A stretch of 64,000 nucleotides of DNA. Origin: Ignavibacteria bacterium UBA2333. GTDB lineage: Bacteria > Bacteroidota > Ignavibacteria > Kapaibacteriales > Kapaibacteriaceae. Location of the stretch: assembly GCA_002344895.1 (NCBI GenBank), contig DDUR01000076.1, positions 124,001 through 188,000 on the forward strand. Reading direction: 5' to 3'. The position numbers were made by a program, and so were the translations under genes. How positions within the stretch are numbered: position 1 is the stretch's first letter; each line of letters opens with the position of its first letter. Under the pieces are notes generated by a model. The model saw only the letters and a program-made list of their open reading frames with translations, made no database searches and was not told where the DNA came from. This document shows positions 42,163 to 50,689 of the stretch, in pieces.

Positions 42163-42761
42163 TTTGTTTGACGATTGACAAGGTTGGCCGGACGTTTCAG
42201 GACAGACGTGTGCTGAGAGGCATCTCTGCGGAGATTCAGTCCGGTGATGTCGTTGGTGTGATCGGACCGAACGGCAGTGGGAAAACGACACTCGTGCGGA
42301 TCATTGCGGGACTCTTACGTCCGGATACGGGATCCGTCACACTGCGTATCGACGATGCGACTATAGAACAACGTCGTTTTAAGGTCGGACTTGTCGCGCC
42401 ATGGCTACACATCTACGACGAATTCACTCCAACAGAACTACTTGACCTTAGCTGCAAACTGCGAGGAGAGGCCGTACGATCACATGATGTACTGTCGACG
42501 GTTGGATTGCATGACCGCGGACACGACATTGTCCGAACATTCTCTAGTGGTATGCGACAACGCGTGATGATTGCCCTTGCCATTCATCACAGTCCACCGC
42601 TGCTGATTCTTGATGAACCGAGTGTAACGTTAGACTCGGCCGGACGTGAGCTGGTACGATCCGTTGTTGCTGAGCATAGCAAACGTGGTGGAGTTGTCAT
42701 CCTTGCGACCAATGATGACGTTGAACGTGCATATTGCACAACGTTTCTTTCCGTTGAGTAA
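42159..42761 (+). CDS. ABC transporter ATP-binding protein (CcmA-like)
   Basis: Cytoplasmic ATPase of an ABC transporter, 200 residues. Walker A GPNGSGKTT, the Q-loop region VAPWLHIYDEFT, signature FSSGMRQRVMIALAI and Walker B LLILDEPSVTLD are all present. It is short and resembles CcmA, the ATPase of the cytochrome c haem exporter, but the permease genes (ccmB, ccmC) are not adjacent; the neighbours are a metalloprotease and a transglycosylase. The partner permease must be elsewhere, so the substrate is unknown. Confidence 0.82.
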   Translation: MICLTIDKVGRTFQDRRVLRGISAEIQSGDVVGVIGPNGSGKTTLVRIIAGLLRPDTGSVTLRIDDATIEQRRFKVGLVAPWLHIYDEFTPTELLDLSCKLRGEAVRSHDVLSTVGLHDRGHDIVRTFSSGMRQRVMIALAIHHSPPLLILDEPSVTLDSAGRELVRSVVAEHSKRGGVVILATNDDVERAYCTTFLSVE

Positions 42762-42764
42762 CAC

Positions 42765-43673
42765 ATGCGTCCCTACCTTCTCCCTTCCATCGTCGTTGCA
42801 GGCATCACCGTTGTCATACTCCTCGCGTGTACCGATCTCGCTCACGGTGCAGGTGAAGATCATGTACGCGACACGCTCAACATTGCAAAAGTGAGCATTC
42901 CAGAAAAGCTCAGCTTTTGTGGCGAAGAAGTCCCCATGGACATCGCAGAAGTTCGTGAACGTGTTGAACGCGAGTTCTACATCAATCTTCAAACGCCCGG
43001 ACAGATCATCCTGTACCTCAAACGTTCAGCTCGGTACTTCCCTACGTTCGAGAAACTCCTTAAGGAAGCGAATGCTCCTGATGACCTTAAGTACCTCAGT
43101 GTAGCGGAGAGTGCACTCTATATGGCCAGATCACCAAAGGACGCCGTTGGTCTTTGGCAGTTTATTCCTGGTACGGCTCGTGCCATGGGTTTGCTTGTGA
43201 ATGATGACGTTGATGAGCGTCGTCACATCGAACGCAGCACACGTGCAGCCATCGCCTATCTCAAGTCAGGTTACGATTCGAATGGATCATGGACGAATGC
43301 CGCCGCTGGTTACAACATGGGGCACGGATCCTTTGCAGAAAATATGCGATATCAGGGTAAAAAAGATTTTTATGATATTTTCCTCAACGAGGAAACGTCG
43401 AGATACATTCTTCGAATAGCCGTCATCAAACATCTTATGGAGCAAGCTCATACGTACGGCATTATCGTACCCGAAGAGTCTCGATATGCTCCTGAGCAAA
43501 CGCGCGTCATTCGCGAACGTAGCGCTATCAGCAACCTAGCCCAGTGGGCAACCGATCATGGTTCAACGTATAAAGACGTCAAGCTGTTGAATCCGTGGAT
43601 TCTCAAACGAAGTCTACCAGATCCTCCCCGTGATCGAACATGGGAGATCTTCCTTCCTGCTACTGCACGATAA
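42765..43673 (+). CDS. lytic murein transglycosylase (MltD/Slt-like)
   Basis: Periplasmic enzyme that cleaves the peptidoglycan glycan chain. The 302-residue protein has a hydrophobic N-terminus with a Cys (VVILLACTDLAHG), possibly a lipoprotein. The catalytic domain shows LKYLSVAESALYMARSPKDAVGLWQFIPGTARAMGL (catalytic Glu in AES) and AAAGYNMGHG. A C-terminal segment (ISNLAQWATDHGSTYKDVKLLNPWI) looks like a degenerate LysM. It is the third gene in the unit with the metalloprotease and ATPase. Confidence 0.88.
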   Translation: MRPYLLPSIVVAGITVVILLACTDLAHGAGEDHVRDTLNIAKVSIPEKLSFCGEEVPMDIAEVRERVEREFYINLQTPGQIILYLKRSARYFPTFEKLLKEANAPDDLKYLSVAESALYMARSPKDAVGLWQFIPGTARAMGLLVNDDVDERRHIERSTRAAIAYLKSGYDSNGSWTNAAAGYNMGHGSFAENMRYQGKKDFYDIFLNEETSRYILRIAVIKHLMEQAHTYGIIVPEESRYAPEQTRVIRERSAISNLAQWATDHGSTYKDVKLLNPWILKRSLPDPPRDRTWEIFLPATAR

Positions 43674-44880
43674 GGAGAACCGTACGCGGATGTGAGGAGC
43701 AGCCTCCGAGAAACACTCCGGTACCTACGGCGTCAGGCGCAAATCGTCGCCCTGCAAGATCGTATAAGTAACACAGCCCTTCACGGGCAATAATGATGGG
43801 AACGTCATTCCGATGAACAGTGAATGTTGGCACCTTTCTCTCCGGACGAACGATTGGTTCGTACACTGACGTCGTTGGAACAATTGTATCACGATACCAT
43901 AGACCGATTTGCCGACTCGCAACAACAACTCGTACCGTATCAGATTGTCTGCGCCACGCAACAACACCTTCTATATCGAGGTTAGGCAGTCCTTCATTCC
44001 ATGGTGACCACTGTTGCTGCCCTCGTGTCCGAACATAAACTCCTTGACCACCGAAATACCCCGTACTAACGAAGTACGTTGTGCCGACGGCAGCAGCTCC
44101 AAAGATCGTCTGAAATACAAGGGGGAATCCGTCTTCATATCGTTGCCATTCGTCTGTGTCTGAAGAACGCGCATACACTCCCCCGCCCATAAGATTGTCA
44201 CCAAGTACAGCCGTTAATGACGATCCATCGGCAGCAAATGCGCGCGGCCACACACCAAACGGACGTTCCGTGAGAAATCCTCGGTTGTCATCACTGAGTA
44301 CGTTAGCATCCGGATCGTAGATATTCCACCCGTCTCGATTCGTGCCAACAAAGAGTTTTCCGTGCGCTGACACAAGTTGGATAACCGTCAAACCATCACC
44401 AAACGCTGGCACGTACTCAGATTCAACCTTGTCGGTTTGTACGATACGCACGATACCTGACCGGAAACAGCCAGCATAGACAACATCATTGTGAACAACC
44501 ATCGAGTGAATTGTTGTCGAGTCGAATCCACGGAGATGTTTCCACTCTCCTACACTCGTATCATATCTCCAGATTCCGCGTAGGACCGTGCCGATGTAGA
44601 CATTACCATTATGAACAGCTGCCGTGTTGACGGTAACATATTGACCACCAACACGCGGCAATCCCGCTACATGTGACGTCCACGAAACACCGTCGTCGGT
44701 ACTCATAAAGACACCATCGCCCCAGGAGTTCGCAACAAGAACACCGTTTTCTCCCCGGACCACACTTCTAATGATAGACATTGAATCGGGGATTCCCGCC
44801 CCCTTGATCCATTGCGCTGAAACGTCAACGGTTACCCCAACCGTCACGACGGCGAGGAGAATGAGATTTCGGATATTCAT
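43660..44880 (-). CDS. exported beta-propeller protein with T9SS-like tail
   Basis: Exported 406-residue protein with signal peptide (LILLAVVTVGVTVDVSAQ). The body has repeated blades such as NGVLVANSWGDGVFMSTDDGVSW, AAVHNGNVYIGTVLRGIWRYD and NDVVYAGCFRSGIVRI, typical of BNR/sortilin-like propellers. The last about 40 residues (CYLYDLAGRRFAPDAVGTGV) resemble a truncated T9SS sorting domain. The ATG at 44880 is used; the frame open to 44985 runs through a terminator hairpin. Function unknown. Confidence 0.72.
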   Translation of the reverse strand: MNIRNLILLAVVTVGVTVDVSAQWIKGAGIPDSMSIIRSVVRGENGVLVANSWGDGVFMSTDDGVSWTSHVAGLPRVGGQYVTVNTAAVHNGNVYIGTVLRGIWRYDTSVGEWKHLRGFDSTTIHSMVVHNDVVYAGCFRSGIVRIVQTDKVESEYVPAFGDGLTVIQLVSAHGKLFVGTNRDGWNIYDPDANVLSDDNRGFLTERPFGVWPRAFAADGSSLTAVLGDNLMGGGVYARSSDTDEWQRYEDGFPLVFQTIFGAAAVGTTYFVSTGYFGGQGVYVRTRGQQQWSPWNEGLPNLDIEGVVAWRRQSDTVRVVVASRQIGLWYRDTIVPTTSVYEPIVRPERKVPTFTVHRNDVPIIIAREGLCYLYDLAGRRFAPDAVGTGVFLGGCSSHPRTVLLIVQ

Positions 44881-44884
44881 GTCC

Positions 44885-44892
44885 GCAATATA
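44885..44892 (-). promoter_or_regulatory. -7-like variant TATATTGC upstream of the propeller gene
   Basis: TATATTGC on the minus strand with 4 nt before the ATG at 44880. It deviates at the last two positions from TANNTTYG; the same 8-mer occurs upstream of nuoM. Confidence 0.35.
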
Positions 44893-44895
44893 CAT

Positions 44896-44932
44896 GAAAG
44901 AAAACGGCGAGAGGTTGGTACCTCCCGCCGTT
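44896..44932 (-). terminator. terminator after the DUF1573 gene
   Basis: On the minus strand AACGGCGGGAGGT pairs with ACCTCTCGCCGTT (one mismatch) around ACCA, then TTCTTTC follows. It lies 56 bp after the DUF1573 stop. Confidence 0.75.
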
Positions 44933-44987
44933 GTTCGATCTCTACGTCGAGGTGAGTTGTTACTTACGCTAACCAGCTCAACCAAGG

Positions 44988-45812
44988 TTACTTGGGTTGT
45001 GATTTCTGGAATACGGGAGAAGCTGACTCCTCAACGTTACCCCAGGCGCGAACATCAATCTCGGCATGATCTGGATGATTGGTCTTGAACTTGACACCGC
45101 CAGAATAGGCTCCCTTGATGGTAGGAACAACCTTTGCGATGAGTTCAAGCTTTGCACCTGGCTTAATTGTTTGTTTCGTCATAACGTTCAGAACAAGGCC
45201 ACCGTCCGTTACAAAGTCGGACAGTACAACATCTTTCTGACCATTGTTTGTAATCTCAACCTTCGCCGTTGCTTCCTGACCAACCTTCATTTGTGAGAAG
45301 CTGAAGTACTGACCTGGCTGGAATACAATGTCGCGCTGAACGTCAGCTTTCAAGAAGATAAAGGCTTGATGTTCCGTTGTGTCTAATCCGGCTGGAATTG
45401 CTGTACCGTTCTTCTTAAACTCATCACGAGCTTCGAGGCCAGCTTTATCGCCCCAACGAACTGTGATACTCTTTGTGATGGGGCCAGCTTGCATCGGGCT
45501 GATGTTCAGCTTGACGTTCATGGTTGAAACATCACCTGCTGGGACTTCCATTTTGTCTGGATCTGTCTTTGTACAACCGCATCCAGGGCGAACCTCAACA
45601 AGTTTCATAATGCCATTACCGGCATTCTTCATCTTGATCGTTGCTTCAAGATAACCGGACTTTGGTGCGCCAACCTTGCCCCAGTCATAGGTCTCTCCAC
45701 CGACAACCTCAAACTTTGGGCCACCGGTTTTAGCGACTTGTGTTTCTTGTGCGCATGCAACCGTGGTTGTAAGCGCGAGTGCGGCAAAAACTGCCGTGAG
45801 TGTGCGAATCAT
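44988..45812 (-). CDS. DUF1573 domain-containing exported protein
   Basis: Exported 274-residue protein of unknown function. The ATG at 45812 gives a signal peptide (LTAVFAALALTTTVACAQ) and is preceded by AGGAGA. The DUF1573 domain is visible: YDWGKVGAPKSGYLEATIKMKNAGNG, VRPGCGCTKTD with the Gly-Cys-Gly-Cys core, and a second Ig-like repeat (KVEITNNGQKDVVLSDFVTDG). The C-terminal HPDHAEIDVRAWGNVE fits the family. It lies downstream of the anti-sigma-like gene and is followed by a terminator. Confidence 0.85.
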   Translation of the reverse strand: MIRTLTAVFAALALTTTVACAQETQVAKTGGPKFEVVGGETYDWGKVGAPKSGYLEATIKMKNAGNGIMKLVEVRPGCGCTKTDPDKMEVPAGDVSTMNVKLNISPMQAGPITKSITVRWGDKAGLEARDEFKKNGTAIPAGLDTTEHQAFIFLKADVQRDIVFQPGQYFSFSQMKVGQEATAKVEITNNGQKDVVLSDFVTDGGLVLNVMTKQTIKPGAKLELIAKVVPTIKGAYSGGVKFKTNHPDHAEIDVRAWGNVEESASPVFQKSQPK

Positions 45813-45816
45813 TGAT

Positions 45817-45822
45817 TCTCCT
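45817..45822 (-). promoter_or_regulatory. ribosome binding site of the DUF1573 gene
   Basis: AGGAGA on the minus strand, 4 nt before the ATG at 45812; it selects that start over the upstream in-frame ATGs. Confidence 0.6.
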
Positions 45823-45876
45823 ACCATGTTGTGGTTTGTAGTGTGAATGTTGTTTGTGCTTGTGGTTGCGTCATTA

Positions 45877-46965
45877 TCACGGGATAACAACGAGTCTGCT
45901 TTGTTGGCCGTCAGACGTTGTCCAACTGATCTTGTGGAGTCCAGGAGGCAGCGATCCTACAATTCCAATCTCCTGCGCATCCGTTCCAGCAATTCGTGTT
46001 AAGGGGCCAAAGGGGCGATTATCAAGGCCTTGAATTGTAATCCGCGCATCAGTCGGCAAGATGTCTCCATTCAGGAAGGTCACGACAATTGATCCGTCGG
46101 CTGCTCGTTGCGCCGTGACATCACCCATTTTCTCTAGGCGATATGCAGTGCAGGTTGTTCCTGAAGGAAGTTTGTCGCGGAATGATCCACAATCATACCA
46201 GGCCAGCATTGAGGTTCCATCAATACGCGAGGTAACGCCAACGACGTCGACAACGGCTGATGATGTACGGTGTCGGCGTAGTACAACTTCACCATTGGGT
46301 CGTGTAACTACTTCCGGTACAGGACTACTTCCCATACATGATATCTCACGACGATCACCGCCGGCGCAGACAGCTTCGAGACACATAACGTCGCGGCTAC
46401 CATGACCTACCACATCGATGGCATCATGTTTTCCAACAACCTTTACGAGTGTGCCGAGAACGTCCGTATTAAATGCCACATCAGCGTAGGGACGCAGCTC
46501 TTTTGCAGCAGGTCTCGCCGTTATGTGAACATCACGCGAAGGTTGAACAGCACGGTGTTGTGGCGATTCATGTGTGCGACGAAGCTGCTCGATACGACGT
46601 GGGTTGGAGGAAGAATGTGTGCTCTGCTCAACTCGAGGTGTTTCCGTCGGTGTCTCTGCTGCCGTCGGCACTTCAGTGTCGTCCTTCGCCACCGTTTGCG
46701 TCGCAACTTCCGTTGTAATGTCAACCGTGCGAACTACCGATGGATATTGACGATCCTGGAAAAGGTCCACACTCACAAGTGACACGGCGAGGAGTGCAGC
46801 TGCTGCAAGTGTTAACACGCCAACACGACGAATTGTACGCAGGGTGCGACGGCGACGTATTACCGGGATATGGCCTACCACTGACTCCAATGGTAGGTCA
46901 TGAGGCTCAGATCCAAGGTCTCTGAGTAAGGAGCTGATATGGTCGTCGTTCTCCGTCATGATCAT
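45877..46965 (-). CDS. membrane protein, putative anti-sigma factor
   Basis: Single-pass membrane protein of 362 residues: a short N-terminal cytoplasmic part with RRRRTLRTIRR before one transmembrane helix (VGVLTLAAAALLAVSLVSV, about residues 50-68), then a Pro/Thr-rich linker and a periplasmic beta-rich domain with several cysteines. No ZAS (HxxxCxxC) motif is seen, so the anti-sigma role rests on its position 14 bp downstream of an ECF sigma gene. A dispersed GGGGC element encodes NRPFGPLTR near the C-terminus. Confidence 0.55.
   Translation of the reverse strand: MIMTENDDHISSLLRDLGSEPHDLPLESVVGHIPVIRRRRTLRTIRRVGVLTLAAAALLAVSLVSVDLFQDRQYPSVVRTVDITTEVATQTVAKDDTEVPTAAETPTETPRVEQSTHSSSNPRRIEQLRRTHESPQHRAVQPSRDVHITARPAAKELRPYADVAFNTDVLGTLVKVVGKHDAIDVVGHGSRDVMCLEAVCAGGDRREISCMGSSPVPEVVTRPNGEVVLRRHRTSSAVVDVVGVTSRIDGTSMLAWYDCGSFRDKLPSGTTCTAYRLEKMGDVTAQRAADGSIVVTFLNGDILPTDARITIQGLDNRPFGPLTRIAGTDAQEIGIVGSLPPGLHKISWTTSDGQQSRLVVIP
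46001..46016 (+). repeat. dispersed GGGGC element (AAGGGGCCAAAGGGGC)
   Basis: Canonical copy in the C-terminal part of the anti-sigma-like gene. Confidence 0.6.
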
Positions 46966-46979
46966 CGTTTACATGTCTG

Positions 46980-47498
46980 TTAGCGTCGTTCTGGTGCTGT
47001 TCGCTCAACTCCAAGCCGTCGGGCTAGTTCTGATCTGGCCCGAAAGAGCCGAGCCTTTACGCCTCCAACCGTCAAGTTGAGAACACTTGCTGCTTCATCA
47101 AGTGGGAATCCTACAACGTCCACAAGAACCAGAATTTCCCGATAGGTATCAGGAAGTTTTTCCAGGTGCTCGCGGATAATAGTAAGGTCCGTGATCTCAT
47201 CCGGGAGTACCGATGAGGCTGGCAAATCATCTGGCCCTTCGGTTTCCGGGAATCGTTCAAACCGCGACTGCCTCCGATAGTGCCGTGTTGCCAGTCGATG
47301 TGCAATGCGAAAGAGCCAGGTCCGGAAAGCATGCTGTTCTTGCAGACTTGAATACGCCTCAAGAGCTGTGAGAACAGTTTCGGCAGCAAGATCACGAGCA
47401 TCATCGGTATTCCGCGTTATCAGACGCGAGAATCTCGCCAGGGCGTCGTAGTGCGGCCGTAGAGCGTTCATGAATTCATCGTGAGACTCAACCTTCAT
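46980..47498 (-). CDS. RNA polymerase ECF sigma factor
   Basis: ECF-type sigma factor of 172 residues. Region 2 is LARFSRLITRNTDDARDLAAETVLTALEAYSSLQ with FRTWLFRIAHRLATRHYRRQ; region 4 is LPDTYREILVLVDVVGFPLDEAASVLNLTVGGVKARLFRARSELARRL, a clear HTH. It is the first gene of a unit with the membrane protein and perhaps the DUF1573 gene, a typical sigma/anti-sigma layout. Its regulon is unknown, and I saw no obvious second promoter type in the window. Confidence 0.92.
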   Translation of the reverse strand: MKVESHDEFMNALRPHYDALARFSRLITRNTDDARDLAAETVLTALEAYSSLQEQHAFRTWLFRIAHRLATRHYRRQSRFERFPETEGPDDLPASSVLPDEITDLTIIREHLEKLPDTYREILVLVDVVGFPLDEAASVLNLTVGGVKARLFRARSELARRLGVERTAPERR

Positions 47499-47575
47499 GG
47501 TCGCTCTGTTTCCCGGTCCATGGTAGTAGGAGACATTAGCCGGAAAAAGGATTCACGGAGCGGAGACATTTTTTT

Positions 47576-48367
47576 TCAGAACGCCCGAACAAGTCGAATT
47601 CCTAGTCCCAGATCGAGTGTGCGCCAAGACTGCGTGGAACTGAGGCTGTTTACCGACATTCCCACCGTGAACGTTGGAGAGAGATATGTGCCTCGATGTA
47701 AGGATATGTCGTATGCAAGCAGGGCAAACGGTTCGAGTACGAAGTCAGATGCATCCGTAATGACCGCTGACGGAAGATTTGCAACCTTTGACGGCGGATT
47801 ACCGGTAAAGAACTGATCATCGGGACCAAGGATTCGTTCACGCTGCTCGACGGTTGGTGCCGCCAACCGTAGAAGTATTCGTGTGCCAAGACCAACATTA
47901 AGATGTGAATCAAACAGACGATAACGAAGGGCACCGGAGAGTTGCCCATACGTGACCGTGCCGTCAAGTTCATACTGCGTTGTCACGACGGTAATGTCGT
48001 TTCCATTTCGTCGTGGTACTGTTTGAAGATTCGATGTCAGAGCCGTCGATCGAACGTCAAGCCCAATGCCGAGTTGAAGTGATACAACGGGTGTGAGCCA
48101 TGAGTCTACCGTCACTGCACCTCGAATATGTGTCCCGCGTCCAGCGTCGTACGTACAGCACGGGAATCCCGTGGCGAGTTCAACATAGTCCAGTGAGCCC
48201 TGGAACATGCCATACGAGCCGCCGAGCTCAATGCCGTAGAAGCGCGTCGGAACGTCAACAGGAAATCGCGCAGAGTACTGCCAATCAAATCCCTGTGACC
48301 AAACCACGTGAGTGCAACTGAGTGACAGCAATATGACGAGCAGGATGTGGAGTAGACGTGTGCTCAT
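47576..48367 (-). CDS. exported outer-membrane beta-barrel protein
   Basis: Exported 263-residue protein with signal peptide (LLHILLVILLSLSCTHVVWSQ). Alternating hydrophobic strands, Gly/Tyr-rich turns and the terminal strand (LDLGLGIRLVRAF, ending in Phe) fit an 8- to 10-strand outer membrane barrel. No specific family recognised. Its ATG overlaps the stop of the T9SS cohesin-like gene upstream. Confidence 0.65.
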   Translation of the reverse strand: MSTRLLHILLVILLSLSCTHVVWSQGFDWQYSARFPVDVPTRFYGIELGGSYGMFQGSLDYVELATGFPCCTYDAGRGTHIRGAVTVDSWLTPVVSLQLGIGLDVRSTALTSNLQTVPRRNGNDITVVTTQYELDGTVTYGQLSGALRYRLFDSHLNVGLGTRILLRLAAPTVEQRERILGPDDQFFTGNPPSKVANLPSAVITDASDFVLEPFALLAYDISLHRGTYLSPTFTVGMSVNSLSSTQSWRTLDLGLGIRLVRAF

Positions 48368-50676
48368 GGCCCAACCATAATGAGGGTTGACGCAGGGTTC
48401 GCACCTGCGAGAATGTCCACCACATATGCTCCAGGCATCAGATCAGACGTCGTGACGGTAAACGTGTGAGGTCCCTTTGATAACGGACCATCGTAAACGT
48501 CTCGTACAACACGGCCAAAGGTATCACGCAGCGTGATGCTTACCTCATCACGTGATCGAGCATTCATGACGACGATCGTCGCCAAATCCTGAACGGGATT
48601 TGGAGCTACTCCAACAACTATTGTCTGACCACCATTGGTGATCGTTTTGTATTCCAACCCACACAGTGAGTCAAGAAACACGGAACCACTTGCTGTCCGG
48701 ACATCGAGCACAGAAGCACATCCGTCGTTTCCGAATGTTGTTGTTGCCGACGTTACGGCCATTTCCGTCGATGCACGTTTACCAAGGAAACTATCAAAGC
48801 TGAGAATCAGGAAGGTGTCTCTATTCCTGAAGTTTCCTTGCGCTCCGAGTTCAATCGTCAGCACACCATCAGGTGATTCTGTTGCCCGCTGCACAACAGC
48901 ACCTTCAGATCCCGTGCCCATCGTAACGAGGCTTCGAAATCTTAAGAGTGACGGTTCAAAGGATATAACGATTGAGGACCTGCTTGTTAGAGAGGTTCGT
49001 TCGCCATCAACAACCAACGGAATATCAAGCACCTTACCAGGACGTACGGCAATGTTTAGTGGAAGAGCAACACGGCAGGTATCTCGCGGCACGATTGTCG
49101 CCTGCCACGGAATCTCTACATTTCCAGCAAGTGCATTACTTGAAAGTACAATTGATCCGTTGTCGGCACCAATGTCACCCGCCTCATAACGGAAACCGAT
49201 CGTCTCACTACGCCCAGGCACAACTACGAGGTTCATTCTATTCGGTGTAATCTGGCCACTTCCACCAACCACGCGGATTGTATCAATCCGCAGATCTGCG
49301 TTCCCAAGATTTGTGATGAGTAAGGATCGATCAACAGCCGATGTACATGTGGGAAGTTTGACAATTGTACCAAAGTTTAGCTGTTGCGGCGAGGCTTGGA
49401 GCTGTGGACGTTGTCCAAATCCACGGAGGTGGATCGTAAAATTCTGCGCCCCATCCGGAACACCTTGAATTGCTCTCGACAAGAGATCGGTCTTTACCGT
49501 ATACGTTGCGCGATGTTCACCACCATCAACTGGCGCAAACCGAATATCTACCGTGTCCTCCGTCCCTGTTTCAAACCGTCGTCCGCCCACAAGAAGTGAT
49601 CGACTGATAATAAACGCTGCTGTATCTCGCTGTTGCGCACCTGCCTTTACCTCGGCATCCATTCCGGCATCAACATTTCCAGCATTCGAGAGTATCACTC
49701 GTGCTACCACACCGGTACCATTGGCAGGGATCTCTCCAAAATCAATGGTATCTCCGGTTGTGCTCAGTCGGACAGGCGTTGGATCACCCGTCGCACGCAG
49801 TATTCGAATTTCCTGGCGAACACCGATTCCACTCAGTATCGTAGAAACGCTGTCGCCCCTTGTGCCCCCTTGCGGTCGATATCGCACGAGAAAGAGTGCA
49901 CTATCAGCACCGAGATTTGTTGGCAGGTACTGTGCAGTCCACGTCACCGTACCATTCGGTGTGAACTCTACATCCGGAAGTGTCTCAACGGTAAGCTCTG
50001 GAATGCCGATAATGGGGCTAAGGGGGCTGAGAACCTGTGCATCTACTGTAATCGTACCAGGAGTCACATTCGTTAATGCATATGATCTTCTCGGTGGCGG
50101 AGGCGCAGGATTAACCCATACCGAGTCGAACGACAGACGAGGTGTTGTTGATGCAAGTAATTTGTCAGTCTTTAGTGCTCGCAGCAGGAATCGTTTAAAG
50201 AACGTCTCTCCCTGCGGATCGTCGGCATAGTACACCTGGACTTCACAAATAGCAAAGGTTACTATGTTGATGGGATAATCTGGTGACGATGTAAACGCAC
50301 GAAACTGAAGTGTAAACTGACGCCGCTCCTGTGGTCCAATAATCAACGGTAGAGTCGATGCGATAGCGAACTCATCTTTCCGTGGATGGCTCGCCGGCAG
50401 ATCCGGCGTATTGACTATGATGACACTCGGGAACGGCGCATCTGTTGTTGGATACAGGGCCACTTCACGATTCGATCGATTCACAACGGTGAATGATCGT
50501 TGTGTGGGAAAATTCTCGAGTGTTACACCAAAATCTATGACCGTGTCGGAACGTGACGATTCATTCCAGAACACGTCAACATCCGGCTGGGCCTGCGCGC
50601 TTGTCAGTGAGACAACCAAACAGAAGATTGTGGCGAACGGAATCGCCCATCGACGGATCGGGCTGGATTCCGTCAT
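48364..50676 (-). CDS. large T9SS protein with Ig/ASH-like and cohesin-like domains
   Basis: Exported 770-residue protein from the ATG at 50676 (signal peptide with AIPFATIFCLVVSLTSAQAQ). It contains ASH/choice-of-anchor-D-like repeats (residues about 30-500) with patterns like FTVVNRSNREVALYPTT, then a region around residues 540-680 resembling a cohesin domain: RPGKVLDIPLVVDGERTSLTS, FEPSLLRFRSLV and VLTIELGAQGNFRNRDTFLILSF. It ends in a T9SS sorting domain (GVAPNPVQDLATIVVMNAR to GAYVVDIL). The frame open upstream to 51087 is a shadow of nuoN. It overlaps the barrel gene downstream. Confidence 0.8.
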   Translation of the reverse strand: MTESSPIRRWAIPFATIFCLVVSLTSAQAQPDVDVFWNESSRSDTVIDFGVTLENFPTQRSFTVVNRSNREVALYPTTDAPFPSVIIVNTPDLPASHPRKDEFAIASTLPLIIGPQERRQFTLQFRAFTSSPDYPINIVTFAICEVQVYYADDPQGETFFKRFLLRALKTDKLLASTTPRLSFDSVWVNPAPPPPRRSYALTNVTPGTITVDAQVLSPLSPIIGIPELTVETLPDVEFTPNGTVTWTAQYLPTNLGADSALFLVRYRPQGGTRGDSVSTILSGIGVRQEIRILRATGDPTPVRLSTTGDTIDFGEIPANGTGVVARVILSNAGNVDAGMDAEVKAGAQQRDTAAFIISRSLLVGGRRFETGTEDTVDIRFAPVDGGEHRATYTVKTDLLSRAIQGVPDGAQNFTIHLRGFGQRPQLQASPQQLNFGTIVKLPTCTSAVDRSLLITNLGNADLRIDTIRVVGGSGQITPNRMNLVVVPGRSETIGFRYEAGDIGADNGSIVLSSNALAGNVEIPWQATIVPRDTCRVALPLNIAVRPGKVLDIPLVVDGERTSLTSRSSIVISFEPSLLRFRSLVTMGTGSEGAVVQRATESPDGVLTIELGAQGNFRNRDTFLILSFDSFLGKRASTEMAVTSATTTFGNDGCASVLDVRTASGSVFLDSLCGLEYKTITNGGQTIVVGVAPNPVQDLATIVVMNARSRDEVSITLRDTFGRVVRDVYDGPLSKGPHTFTVTTSDLMPGAYVVDILAGANPASTLIMVGP
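49855..49871 (-). repeat. dispersed GGGGC element, one-base-longer copy
   Basis: AAGGGGGCACAAGGGGC on the minus strand, 17 bp, within the T9SS cohesin-like gene (Gly-Gly-Thr-Arg-Gly). Confidence 0.5.
50012..50027 (+). repeat. dispersed GGGGC element (ATGGGGCTAAGGGGGC)
   Basis: Second copy in the same T9SS gene, 141 bp from the other and in opposite orientation; encodes LSPLSPI. Confidence 0.5.
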
Positions 50677-50689
50677 ACGATTACCTACC

